Below are positions 23,085 to 35,911 of a stretch of DNA of 64,000 nucleotides, in pieces; within the stretch, counting starts at the first letter, position 1; each line of letters begins with the position of its first letter. The notes beneath the pieces are model-generated. The model saw nothing but the letters and a program-made list of their open reading frames with translations. It was not told the DNA's origin and did no database searches. Origin of the DNA: Phallus indusiatus (lineage: Eukaryota > Basidiomycota > Agaricomycetes > Phallales > Phallaceae); the NCBI GenBank assembly GCA_027605045.1, contig JAQFWX010000035.1:248001-312000 (forward strand), read 5' to 3'. Both the position numbers and the translations under genes were made by a program.

Positions 23085-26000
23085 ATGGCTCACGACATTA
23101 TTGTCAACTCAGCTCACGCTGAGTCTCGATATACCTGTCTAGCGTTCTCTCGGGATGGATCGTAAATGATTTCTCTTCTCCTCAATACGAACGTCAATAA
23201 CAATGCTCTTAGTAAAATATACACAGGTGGTGCGGAAGGTTACGTGAGGATTTGGAGAACGGATATGGGCGATACACAGGAGCCAGATGTTGCTACCGAA
23301 GGACAGGACGGCATTAACTCATTATCGACATCGGTAGGTCTAGCTAAATAAGCTTAACTTTGCTAAACAAATCGACTCTGTCAGTCCGAATGTTGGCTTT
23401 CTGGGAGCTCGGACTCATGCGTACGCGTTTATGACACGGACAAATCCACCATGCGAGGTCTGGTGACTCGCACTGTGGCTGTTCCCGTTCGCTGTGTTGC
23501 AATCGATCCTAAGGGACACCGAGTGGCCGTAGCATCCGAGTACGCTTTGTTCTGTCCCATTAGCTTCTGATCAGTTTTGACTATTTCATATAGTGAGTTG
23601 GAGATTAAAGTAATCGACCTTACTTCTACAACCAACATACAGAAACTGGAGGGCCATCAAAAAGGGGTCCGAAAAATTACTTGGCATCCCTCTGGTACAA
23701 TTCTTGTGGGTCTGGAATTTCCCCATCCACAATATAGCTCGGCTCAAAATCTTTTCTGTTCAGACTAGCAGCGGATGTGATGGAGAAGTAATTGTGTGGG
23801 ACATGCCGGGAATGGGAGAGGGTCAACGTGTAAAGACTATTTCCGGCCTTTTACCAACTACCGACCCAGAGTAAGTCTTCAAGTTTATGGCAGGGGCTCT
23901 TCTTGATCTGTTATCCTAATACAGTTCCGAGGAGTATGTATACGATTGCTCATGCGTCTGGCACCCTTCAGGACAGTACTTTTTCATAGCCACTCGGGCA
24001 CATGGTGAGTGCAATGTTTTGCTTGGGCACGCGCAACGTTATATAGGGAGGGTTAGAAATTGTGACCATTTCCAAGGATACATGGCAAAAGTCCCTCACG
24101 TTTTCTAGTGATGCAGTGACTGGGGTGAGCATTACATTAACTACTTAGACTTTGTTTACCCTCAGATTGGTCCATGCATAGATTGTCACTGCCTTGGCTG
24201 TATCCAACAATGGAATATACCTTGCTTCCGCGACGGTCTCCGGCGTGTTCATTTGGTCTACTATGACTAGAAAAATACTGTTTCAGTAGGTTGTATGTAA
24301 ATCGGCGTCGAATGCTCGTTTCTTATGTGTTGCAGATACACGCCCGAGACCAGTTTTTCATTAGCGACGCACTTATCCTTTTCACCCAACGAAAATCTTT
24401 TGGCTTGGACCGATGCAGATGCGAATCTGATAAGATGGAGCAAACCCGTGCCCCCTTCTTTCCCTGACCCAGCTAAATCCAATTTATCGATTGCCAATTT
24501 TCAGACCCCGGTCACAATGGATAAAACAGATATACTAAAGTTTGTATCTGAGCCGACCCACAAGGTTACGAAGGAGAATCAGGTTGATGATTATGAGATG
24601 GATGATGACTGGATGATTGACGACATTGGGCTACTTGACCATCCAGACAAAGAACCAAATCCCGAACAGCCATACACCAAAGAAATGGGTGTGTATATTT
24701 TAAAAAAGCATTACATTCATATTCATATTGTTGTAGTCAGCGTCACCAAAGCACAACCCGCGTTTCAACCGTCTTCAACGCCAATGATCAATAAGAAGAG
24801 ATATTTAGGTGCAGTACTGTTTCACTGTGATCATTGAGCACATGAAAATAAGTCATTAGCATACAATATGATCGGCGTCATTGAGATTACCGATCAAGAT
24901 ACTCACAATGTTGTCAACATCGAATTTCATGACCGTTCTTCAAGGATAAGTACCCACTTTCAGGATTATAATAAATGTCATATGGCATCACTTGGTACTT
25001 CTATCTACTCATCTGCTTAATCTGTATCTTGAATTGGCAATTCAGGGGAGCGTGGCGCTTTATATGCATGTCCAGAAGAAGGTGAACACCCCGCACAAAT
25101 TATGTACAAGCCCTACTCTGCATGGGGTTCTTCGGGTGAATGGGATTATTCCTTGCCCACAGGAGAAACTGTACTTGCTCTTGCCGCTGGTGGTAGCTTG
25201 CCTTCAAAATCGTTGCGAAGAAAAGCTCCCGACGGCGATGTGGAAGGAAACGGAAATGTGATTGTGGCCACAAATCGAGGATACATAAGATTTTTCAGCG
25301 GTGGTGGTGTCCAGCGATATGTTTGGAACCTTGCGGTTGATGTTGTCAGTATGACAGCAGGACGTGAATGGGTATTTATCGTACACCGCGACGGCGGCAC
25401 CAGTCTAGATGGTACGTTCATGCTAAGAAATGTATTGCAATTATTTCATACCTGTTTGAAAGGTTGTCAAAATCTGTGCTACAGCTTGGTGGGATTTGAA
25501 ACTTTCAATATCGTACAAACCGGACGGTTGCCTATACCACGGGGAGCTACCCTGAAATGGATTGGCATCAGTGAAGAGGGCGTACGTGCTAGATATCGAC
25601 AACTTTTTTGAGTCGCTAAGGACTTCACAGGCCCCAGCTATCTACGACTCTAACGGCTTACTTTCCATCCTCGATCGCTTTAGAAGGCCCACCCAAGGAC
25701 GATGGATTCCACTCCTTGAAACAGCTTCTTTGGCACGACGTCAAGGCAAAGACGAATCATATTGGCCAATCGGTGTCTCAGGTAGTCTCTTCATGTGCAT
25801 TATCCTTAAAGTTCGTCTTTCGAAAATCATATGGACCCTACTAACGCATAGCGTAGGGGAAAGAAGAATATCCTGGCTTTCCGAGGCCGTTGATACAAGA
25901 GCTGGAGGTACAAATACCCATCTATTCTCTCGATGAGCCATCTGGCCAAGCGGAAGAAAAGTACTCGCTATTATTATCACTTTACCTCTTCTAACCCTAA

Positions 26001-27179
26001 TGATAAAAACTAGAATCATTCGCGAACAAGTACATATCGACTTTATTCAAGATGCCCTAGGCACAGATGACGATATTTCTCGACGGATTTTGAACCTGGA
26101 CAAGGAATTGATACAGCTTATTCAGTTAGCTTGTAAAAAAGACAAGCTTCAGAGGGCCTTGGATTTGGTGTCCCTTCTCCATAACATTTCATCCTTTGAT
26201 TTAGCCATGAAAGTGGCAGACTTTTATCACTTACCAGGACTCAAGAGCAAGATTCAGACTATGCAGCAGGAAAGGGCCCGTAAGGAGAACGTGGATGATA
26301 TATATGAGGAAGACATCTTCTCAAAGGAACTTGCCCCCATACCGGCTCCGCGCAAAGCTCAAACACATTTTGTCAGACCTCATTCAGAGAGTTTTACAAC
26401 TTCGACAACCCTTCGCAATTCATTAGCACCCGCAATCCCGATTGCTCCCACTTCGTTGGGAGCCGATACAAACAGCATTCCTTTTGACACACTAGACACA
26501 TCTGACTCACTCCCATCTGTTTGGGATACATCAATCGATGGGACACAAGAAACGGACAGAAAGAGAAAGGATTTTGAGGCCCCCGATAGCCAGGAGCAAA
26601 ATGCATCAAAGAGAAGATTGCTGTCCGCAGCAGAGCCGATCCTAAATAAAGCCGGTACGTGAGCTTCCATTTTACTACACGTAGCGAGTTTTCACAAAGA
26701 TATAGCATCCAACCCATTCGCTAAGAAAAATCGCAGCAATCCATTTGCTCAGTCAGGGCTAAAACCGCACGAAACAACTCGCAGCAACAGTTTTTTCGAT
26801 AAGATTGACGACTCCCAGAATAAGAATACCACAATGAAAGTTAAGCAGAAGAATGCATCTCGCCAAACCACATTGTACGATCTTCCGTCTGGTTCCTCAA
26901 TAGAAAAGAAACCTCGTCCGAAGACAAAACCCAAAGATACTGTTGTGGACGATGACCAGACACCGGAAACCATGCCGTCAGTGCAACCAGTCGATGAATT
27001 GCAGGGATCAATGACAGTGGATACAGCGCCCGCTTCCCCAATTGCTGTATAGTTGAATTTCATTGATAAAGGTTCTCAATCTAACATTCCTCTTTTAGGA
27101 TCCTGATGATGAAATCGAATGGCCGGAATCACCATTACGTATACCTCAAGGACTAAATACTGATCTCGCCGTAAACTAA
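23085..27179 (+). CDS. CTF4: CTF4/Mcl1/WDHD1 replisome adaptor
   Basis: A trimeric hub linking the CMG helicase to DNA polymerase alpha and other factors at replication forks; also needed for sister-chromatid cohesion. N-terminal WD40 repeats are read across short exons: YTGGAEGYVRIWRTD, SGSSDSCVRVYDTD, LEGHQKGVRKITWHPSG, GCDGEVIVWDM, SGVFIWS. They are followed by an acidic linker (DDDWMIDDIG) and the Mcl1/SepB middle beta-propeller domain (WGSSGEWDYSLPTGE, NVIVATNRGYIRFFSGGG, REWVFIVHRDGG). A helical region follows, and the C-terminal tail is charged and disordered with RQTTLYDLPSGSS. The HMG box of animal WDHD1 was not seen, as expected for fungi. Starts MAHDIIVNSAHAESRYTCLA; ends 46 bp from the convergent YSH1 stop. 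Confidence 0.9.
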
Positions 27180-27224
27180 ATTAATATTCTGTATTTACAT
27201 TAAGGACTTGTACAATATGATTTC

Positions 27225-30192
27225 CTAGCCTATAACTTCAAGGACCTCGTCAGAGTCTTCACTTCCATCGGCACTGGCAGCTTCTTCCTCTTTCGGGTAT
27301 GAGGACTCCAGCCTTTTGATGCTGTCTACCCGTTCACGTTGGTAGACATCCGTGCCGACCTTAAAGGCAACATCATCTTTTTCATCAATCATTACTGTTT
27401 CAGAAACGCCTGAGGTATATGACTCTGCGAGGTTGCTAATAGTAGCAAAGGCCATATCTAAAACGCTTTCCACACGCTTTTTCAAAGCCTCGTAGGTGCT
27501 GCTCACAGTCTGTATGGAATGTCAGCAAAAATAGGCTTTCAAAATTGATGGTCATACTAGCGTTGAGAGGTCTATACTGGCCTCATAGCCGTCGACTCGT
27601 ATTAAGATGTGTGGATCGAGTACATGACCTGTTTCTTCTTGTTTGACTGGAGTCTCATCCACTGTGGAATGTAACTCAATATCCCCAAAGTGAGACTCTA
27701 AAAACATAGCCAAGCGTTGTATGCGCAGCTCAGCAAATTCTTCGTATACAGTCGTTGCATGAGGGTGGCGGTGTTGATGTGTCGTCACTGTACCCGGATT
27801 AATGATTGAAGTATATAGACATGTACATATTCCAACTTACTTTTGACAGAAGCAGGACTACTATCAATACCAAATATCAAAGCAATCGCTGCATCTGCTA
27901 TCATATCATTGCTAGCGCTTGAATCCCATTCCAGGCAAATTTCGCGCGCGCCGGTTTGTTTAATAACTAATGCATTCATAATCTAGTCGTCATATTTAAG
28001 AACACAATAGACATGAATTAAAACAATAAGACTAACTTTCATCATCGGGATATCATCCTTGTCCGTACTGGCTTCTACGTAACCAAACATACCCTCAAGG
28101 TGCCACTGTATCAAAGACCATCCCACACTAACAGTAATTTTTTGACGTTGGGTAACCACACATGTTGACAAACCGGTGAAATCCCGAAGGTCTTGAGGAT
28201 CAAGTAATGTGTAGGAGTAATCCTTTGACACTAACAAACCGGACAAAATGGAATCTGGTTGTGGTGGGTTTGCTGCTAATTTTCCTATGGCCTAAATCAC
28301 CGTTAAAACCAGTCTTGATGAAGCGTTATCTTTCTCACTTTTGCCACACGCTCGCCTCTGAAATTTAGCTGCAAAGTCTCCAAATTTCTTGGGGTATGAA
28401 TTTTAACGTCTTCATCGCGATCCTTGTATCTGGCTTGAAGGGCTGCCTTCAGTCTGCCCATAGCAGTTTGTTCGCCGTGAACAAGGACCTAGCAAATGAT
28501 CAAATTTCGCCGAGATTTGTAGATAAAAATGACCACGCACGACGTGCTGTGCTTTCACTTGTTCGATAAATTCGGAATTTTGGGAATAATCGACATGAGC
28601 TGAAAAAGAAATATAGTCGACTGACAATCGACGTGGAATTGGATTTCCCTTCAAAGATGTGATTTCGTCGGGTTCATTCATAATATCCTGGCAAGCAAAT
28701 TATAAGATACTCAAGTCTTCAGGTCATTGAGGAAGCACTCATGAGGACGAGGTTTTGAAAGAAATGTATTGTTTGAGTGGGATATACAAAAATACCTGAC
28801 GTAGAAAGAGAAAAATAATGAATTACTCACTCTCGCCATAGTTCCTTCCACAGAATATCCAGTAACAATAAGTCCATTTCGACTATCTGGTGCCCAAAGT
28901 TCTAATAGTTCTCGACTCATTCCGCTTTGAAGCATGCCAGGGCTAGCAAGTACAACACAAGGCGGACCTTCAGCAATTTTCTTCTCAAGACCTCGTGTTT
29001 GCGGCAGATGTGAAATGTGCCTGAAATCTAGTTAAACATAGATTAACAAGGAGAAACCATGGTACTTACTTGAAGACGAATGGATTATCCCGCCTGGCGA
29101 AACGAGCTCTGATGTTTGCGTTCATGGTATGTATGTATGTTTGATAGACCGCCATACACTTTTTTGCCAAATTAGACGCATAATAAACAGGGATGTTATG
29201 TAGGTCTGGATGGGCTTTCCAATAGTCGTCCAAGATCAACAATAGTTCCTGCGCCCGTCCAATAGCAAACACAGGGAGAAGAACATGACCACCTCTACGC
29301 ATGATATGATGCACTAAAGAAGTGAATCGTTGTTCTTTGACCTCCCGGGTTTCTAAGCTTTGAACACCATACGTGCTTTCGATTATTAAAACGTCGGGGC
29401 GAATTGGCGGAACCTCCGCCCTGACTAGGTGTCGGTCCTCTTCCCGGGAATAATCACCCGTGTACAGCACTTTCAAGCCAGCAATATCAATCATGTACAT
29501 GCATGCACCCACAACGTGACCAGCATGGTATGGCGTAAAAGACAGCCCAGGACAAGGCGATATGAGCTGGTGAGCGGAAACCGGAATAATATTTGGTAAC
29601 GAGAGCGAGAGATCCAAAGGGGTGAACAGTGGATCAGCAGAGGCCGAACTACATTGAATTAGGAATAAAAAAGTGGGGTCAACAAGAAATTACTGACCTC
29701 ATTCTCACGTAGTCTTGCATGATGAATTTGTAAACAGCTTTCGTAGGGTGGGTCATGTAGACTTTTCCTTTTCCATCTTTGAAATTCGTCTATATAAAAT
29801 TGGTGAAAAGTTTGATTTGAGTACCACGCAGATATCCACCTTTTCCATTATATATGTGAGTGAAGCCGCATGGTCAAGATGAAAACTGTTGTTGTATCAG
29901 ATGGTGCCGCTATATTAGGTTAAACAAATCCCACTGGGTTATCAAAACAGCATCCACTGTACTCCAGTCCAACTCGTCGACAAACGGCAACGAAGCCATG
30001 CCACTATGCGCAGGATGAATGCCTGTGTTTTATTAAAAAGCTGCCAAAGAACAACCCAGAGAGTAGACACTAACCGGCATCACATACGACCGTTTTACCT
30101 CGATATTGTAAAACGCAACATGACCTTCCGACTTCCTGACCAGCTCCCAACAATGTTACACTTAATGTTGGTGAATCCGATGCACTGGACAT
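27225..30192 (-). CDS. YSH1: Pre-mRNA 3'-end endonuclease YSH1/CPSF73
   Basis: The metallo-beta-lactamase/beta-CASP nuclease that cuts pre-mRNA at the poly(A) site in the cleavage and polyadenylation factor. The start at 30192 gives [20 protein letters not shown], then [20 protein letters not shown], the metal motif [75 protein letters not shown] and [12 protein letters not shown], all hallmark motifs of the family. The C-terminal CPSF73-100 domain includes [20 protein letters not shown] and ends in an acidic tail ([11 protein letters not shown]). About ten short introns. The gene-free gap to the upstream Ppo copy 2 stop is 348 bp. Confidence 0.93.
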
Positions 30193-30540
30193 CGCAGATG
30201 CACGAACGAGTGCCAGTCACGGTCGCTGGTACAAGCAGTCTTTAAGCGCCCAAGAATTTAACGGTATTGCGACGTCTGTTCACAAAGTCTAAGTACAATA
30301 TATGTAAGATAAGCAAGATAAGCAAGACCTCAATTGGACAGCATATCAAAGCTATATAGATCATAGGCGCGTACTAAGCTCTGACTTTGAGCGAGAAGAC
30401 TCAGAGCCAACTGATACTACATGGTGTTTCTATCCGACAGCCAAGAAAAACATAATAAATATATTCTGGATTAAATACGAGCATGACTACCGTACAGAGT
30501 TAAGTGCACAGAGTTGAAGAGATTTATATTCACAGGTCCT
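30193..30540. other. Intergenic region between YSH1 start and Ppo copy 2 stop
   Basis: Contains a short tandem duplication (ATAAGCAAG twice, about 30307-30326) and no open frame of note. It should hold the YSH1 promoter and the Ppo copy 2 polyadenylation region. Confidence 0.5.
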
Positions 30541-33500
30541 TCAATCATCGTACTGAAAAAGGCTGTCAGAACGAATTCACGAAAAGAATATACAATGTAC
30601 ACACCATGATGTAAAGAGATCCAGGCCAGACTCCGGTGTTTCCACTTGACGTTATGTACGTCAGGCTATCCGTCTGATAAAGAGTATACATCAGCAGTCT
30701 TCCCTAACACAAATTCCATTGCCTCACCTCATAATGCCTACTTGTGAATTTAGCCAGTACTCCCTGGGAACCTGGCGCACGTTTCAGATTAGACAAACTG
30801 AAGATGATCTTTATAATTTCAGGAAGAGTCTATACATTACACCAGAAAATTAGTATGATGATGAGGGAAAACGACCGATGCCAACATACCTGAGAGACGA
30901 AGTCGACTCCAGGACATATATGGAAACCTGCACCTTGAAGTTGGTAACTATCCTTAGGTCTGGTAGGGTCTACCGTCTGAGGATCAGGGAAGTCACTGGG
31001 CTATGTACGTATGAATGTCATGCATCAGATACAAAATTAGGTATGAAAAAACTAGATAGGGAGACATACGTTCAGATTCGCAGTTTTGAAGCTAGCGAAC
31101 AACAAATCTCCAGCTTTGACCTGCAAATCAGGTAATCCAGCACCTTGGGGAACAGTCGCATCTGCAACAACAGAACGGAATAACCCGCTGAATTGAGGAT
31201 TGAGACGCATGGCCTCGCGGACATAGCCCTTGAGTAATTCCGCGCTTTGCACGTCGCTTTTCTTGCACAAGTCAATAAGCGCGGCGCGTTCGGCGGCACG
31301 GGCATCATCGAGGTAAAAATCAAGGACTTGAGCACAGGCTATGAAGGGGAGGTCAGCTATCATCAAACATAAGAAATAGTCAATTATCGTTACCTTGAGA
31401 GTAATTGACCGAAGATCCAACTCCTAATCCGGTTACACAGGCCACCAAATCTTTCATCGGTCGTCCACTAGCCGCGAGTCTCTGCAAGAACGGATAACAC
31501 TCCTTCGGCTGCCCCAATGAAAGTAGTTCTTCACCTAGCTCTTTCACGCGGCCTATAATACCATGATGGTGTAGCTCCGCCTCCTTGATACTCTGTTTAA
31601 TGATCCCATTCACGATTGTCGCTACCTGCTCCGCACCCGAACGCAACGACCATCCATACTCAGGTAGAACATTCTCGAACACGCACGCGAACAGAATACT
31701 GAACATATCATTCACTTCTTGTTCCGTAAACATTCCGTTCGGCTGATCAGGTGTCTTGAGCGAGATACCACAAAGCTTGTCAGCGACCCAATGCACGCTG
31801 ACGAGATTAATAACGTTTTTGACGATGTCAACCACCTTTCCAGGTGTACCATCGTACGAGAACGACTTCTGCTTGATAAGATTCGTGGTCATTTGCTTAA
31901 ACCACGTCACATCGTCCGACACCGTCTGCGCGTCGGGCCACAACGCTCGCATACATATCGCCTTATCCGCATCGTGCTTCTTCTGGTCATCGAAAGAAAG
32001 GAAGAACCCATACCCATTCGTCAAAGCCGCCATATCCGCGCCATATATCACCTTGAATACATCATTATTCGCGAAGACATTCCTTATACCCGTGAGGGTG
32101 GTGAGAACCTTCGGAACCGGTTGCGGTGTGGGACGCGAAAAGTCGTACTTATCTGCAAGCCCGAGCTTGGTGAGATTCTTCTCCGTCTCTGAGGGAATGA
32201 AGAATGGGAAGAGCGCATAGGCACTGTTGGCGGGATAATGTCGTGGTAAGTGACGGAATAGTAGCTTGGGAATGACAGCTCCGAAAGCACCGTTGTTAGG
32301 ATCGCGGGCACAGTCTTGAAAACCCCACGAGGTGAGATTATAGGGGGTGTAGTCGGTAGTATAGAAGCGGTCACCACGAACAAGACTAATAGCATCACCT
32401 AAAATTGCACGCGTCATGGTGAAGCTGAATAGAATGAGTCAGAATAGGCTCATAGTCTTGGAATAAACGTCAAACGTACCCACAACAAAACCCACTTCCA
32501 GGTCCAAGAGTTGCGGTCAGTTCAGCTTGCAGACCAGGGTATAACTCCAAATTCTCAATATGATTATACAGCTGTCTAGCAGCATTCGCAATGACTGGGT
32601 CCGGGTTCCAGTCCTCGAAATCTTTGAAAGGTTCCAGGTTCAAAAATCGTCTGAATTCATTCATGGTACAAACACCCCATTGGCGTGCTTGTTGGATTGT
32701 CATGATTTCGATCACACGAAGCGCTTCGGGAACGCCTTGTGCACGGAATGCACCTGCAACATACTCGGTTGCGTCCTGAAGAATCCTTGCCAAATCATCA
32801 TCACTGAATGTCCCATCAGGTCCACGTTGTAATCCAGCAAACGTGCGTTCCTTGGGATTCGGGTTTAAGGAGCTCCATGTAGTCTTCGCTGCAGTCCCAA
32901 ATGCCTGTGGAGTTATGGTGGACAAATCTACATTCGGTCCAAAAAGCTCCTTGAACAAGTTCTCTGTCCATGTGATATCTTGCTGGGCAATCGTCGCGTG
33001 CCAGCGGTAGAGCAGATTGAACTCAACGCTGACTTGATTACCTTGTCCGCGCGGAACGACGTTGCCAAATAGGTCTCTGAATTCATTGAACGGCTGCATT
33101 ACCCATGCATTACCATCCCGCCCCAATCCAAGAAAACCACCAACGTAGTCGGAGAGGATAGCGGCCATGAAGTGTCCGCAATTTACAAGACGTGCGGTCT
33201 GGAAAATTTCCTCGTCCTGTTGAGCGAGGGCGGTAGGGTCGGTTGGGGGCGGGTTCGTCCAACGTTTGCGCTCGTTGATCTTAAGGAGCATGTCTGCGAT
33301 GTAATTGTGATTTCGTGAGAAGATCACGAGGAGGGCAGAGGCAGCAGGAGGAAAAAATCCGAGACGAGATTCAGAGAAGGTATCGGGGTACAGAAGTCCG
33401 CGACCTTGAGATTTGTCCCGCACCTTGTCTTGAGCGCCCTGGTTTTCTCCATAGAGTACGGAGAGGTCAAGGTAGGAGGATGTTTTGTTGATGTTCCAGT

Positions 33501-34388
33501 TGGAAGTGTCCGTGTCAAAGAGTGAGTGAATGATCAAGGCGGCGAAGGCGAAGGTCAGGGAGCTGTTTTTTCCTGGATGAGGTTTGAACTTATAAAAATA
33601 ATTTTAATTAGGAATCTCGGGAAGCAATAAAAAATATACTGCATACATCTCTAGCTTTCAGGAGGGTATCAAAAACAAGTCCCGCGTCAGGTTGAGTATT
33701 AGCAGGTTGAGGTCGCTGGCCCTGGACACTACGAGAATAGGGCCCACCCGCTATGCCAAGGTTGGGATTTATGACAGAATTATTGCTACCATCTGCACTA
33801 CGGAACTGATATCCTAGGAAAGTTGGTGGAGGATGAGGATTCGTATTGTAGAGGACATCAATGGCAACATTATTGAGGGCAGTCTGTATCCCGCCAGGAG
33901 GAAGTCTTGAAAGAGCGCTCAAAGCGGTACCAGCCTACGAGACGATCAGACTAAGGATTGGCCGACAACAAAACAGCATATACCAGATTTGTGCGATCAT
34001 CGATTGGTTCATTGCTCGAGAAAAAACTTTTAAAATCGGCCTGAAATCAAACAGTCGACGAATATATGTAAGAACATCCGATAGCCATTACGCCAGAAAA
34101 GAAGGCACCCACAATCAAGTCCTTGTCTGGTGTAGGGATTGCCTTCAGGAGCTCTTCCGCGCCATTAACAATACTGTACAACCTGGAGTGCATATCTGTT
34201 TGACCACTTGCTATCGTTCCGTCAGCTTCATAGTCATAATACCCGTCTGGTGCTTTGGGAAGAGGTCGCTCTTTAAGGTGAACTAGGTCTGCGAATTCCT
34301 GGGGGCATGCGTCAGGAACGACAAAGACATCGAGCTTGAAAGTGCAACTCACGATCAAAGGATTCTTACTAGGATCGAAATTCGACAT
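30541..34388 (-). CDS. Psi-factor-producing fatty acid oxygenase (Ppo), copy 2
   Basis: Inverted paralogue of the gene at 7052-10921, with the same exon plan. Starts MSNFDPSKNPLI, then EFADLVHLKERPLPKAPDGY. The dioxygenase domain has IIHSLFDTD with SSYLDLSVLYG, VNCGHFMAAILSDYVGGFLG and LLYRWHAT (catalytic Tyr and proximal His); the P450-like domain begins MTRAILGDAI (32417 downward) and has YVREAMRLNPQF and the haem-Cys loop GAGFHICPGVDF. It ends YITSSGNTGVWPGSLYIM then YDD and stop. All the catalytic marks I can see are intact, so both copies look functional. The region after KQSIKEAEL differs from copy 1 (LHHHGIIGRVKELGEELLSL against GVVEGLGGRALSL). An alternative start 12 nt upstream (MFNT) exists. 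Confidence 0.9.
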
Positions 34389-34420
34389 GGTGTTGAACAT
34401 ACTACTAGGGCATGTCTTGG

Positions 34421-34431
34421 GCTTTATATCC
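34421..34431 (-). promoter_or_regulatory. TATA-like box of Ppo copy 2
   Basis: On the minus strand this reads GGATATAAAGC, about 33-43 bp before the start codon, matching the copy 1 element in sequence and distance. Confidence 0.45.
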
Positions 34432-34487
34432 TTTAGAAACCTTAGGACTGGCAGTGTCATTACGGGCTACCACGGACACTGTCGGTC

Positions 34488-34500
34488 ATGAAAGGTGTTT
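34488..34500 (-). promoter_or_regulatory. 13-bp element shared by both Ppo promoters (copy 2)
   Basis: AAACACCTTTCAT on the minus strand, 100-112 bp upstream of the ATG; identical to the element at 6923-6935. Confidence 0.45.
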
Positions 34501-35911
34501 GCTTCGCATTGGACCGGTATATCGCCGGTAAAGGCCCAGAAATATCAAGACCGTAGGTTGTAATTCTCGAACTAAAATTCGATACTGGGAAGAGCGAGAA
34601 CCAAAGCGCCTTTTAGAACGTGCCTTAACGGCATTTTTTTGTTTCTTCATAACTTACGAGATGTGTATAAGAGGGGATTTGAAGCACAGGTTTGGGGTGG
34701 TAAAGGTTGGAGCGACGACGAACAATGAACAGGTATCCTCTTGTGAAAGAACTCTCAGCATAGCATGCCTTAGAGCGCCGTACAAGTCCGTGGAAAACCA
34801 ATGTGTTAACCATCTCACTTATGAGGCCCCCTGACCAAGGAAAACTCATAGGGTGAATTGAATTGCCGTTCGGTTTTTCATACCCATCGTATTAGCCAGT
34901 CGATAAGATATAAGATTGTTGAATTGACACAGACAACAAGCTAAGTAGTCGCGGAAGTCGTGAAACCTGCGAACATAGGGCAATAGACCTTTAAGCAAAT
35001 GCCAACATCAAGGTCAATCACAATATATATATATATATAGAAGTACCACCAATGAAATTAAAGCATTTCAGAGATTGTCGTTGTTAAGTTAGCCGGCCTA
35101 TTACCCCCTAGCGCAAATGAGTCAACGTTGAGTAGGCTTCTAGGGGTGGCAAGCAACCCTGACGAGCCTTAAACGAGGTAGACAGTACAGCCAATTTTCC
35201 TTCGGTCGCTGATACAGGAGAAAAGAAAGGGGGTGTGGCATAAAGCAAGGGAGAACAAGGGCTGGACCCGGGACTACGAGGTGCGTCGGACCCAAAGCAT
35301 ACTATTAGCAGGTTCGACTTTCAAGTGCGATTATACATTCGCCCCATGTGATCCGACACTTCTTTGGTTTTCAGTATGCGTCCAGTCTTTAACGACTGTA
35401 AAAACGAGCAATGCCATCATTTGTAAGCGATTAAAAGTGTAAAAGTGTTTTAGGAGATACACACGATACATACTTGCTGGCTGAGTGCCACGGGCACGGG
35501 TACAGGTCGAACGGTTGATGCATGATGCATTGGTGTTGGTGAGCGAACAGACCGAAATTAATATCATAAGAAAAATAGAACCGCAGCTGAAAGATAGAAT
35601 TGTGGGAATTTTTTCGGGATCCCATCGCCTACTTTTTGTTATTGTTGTAATCAGCTTTATCCCCAGAGAAATTTGAATATTAAATATCCTTCCCGACGTT
35701 CAAGTCACTGAGACTGAGACGAGTTAGAAATCTCCTTCTAAATGGAGGTCTATGACATATGTTCATATACCCACCGTTTACTAAACTACATAGTCTTGCG
35801 CTGATCATAGGGTTCAATTAGCAGGAATCCTTACTCGTTGCGGGTAGTGGTAGAAGCTAATCCGACGTGTGCTGGAGCGCTAAACGCAAGACTTTCATAG
35901 ATCGTGACTAC

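Larger units (their letters stand above)
34389..35911. other. 1.5 kb region without a supported gene, upstream of Ppo copy 2
   Basis: Contains the Ppo copy 2 promoter at the left, an (AT)8 tract at 35023-35038 and several short open frames without recognisable features. It mirrors the 1.4 kb gene-free stretch upstream of Ppo copy 1. No RNA gene was recognised. Confidence 0.5.

Noticed and set aside
31719..32220. Plus-strand open frames of 154-157 codons
   Set aside because: They are shadows of the highly conserved P450-like exon of Ppo copy 2; copy 1 shows corresponding antisense shadows.
34625..34849. A short minus-strand open frame upstream of Ppo copy 2
   Set aside because: 74 codons, no recognisable features, and nothing matching in the equivalent region of copy 1.
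35023..35038. (AT)8 tract as a possible origin or mobile-element edge
   Set aside because: A simple dinucleotide run without flanking terminal repeats, target duplications or a transposase gene.
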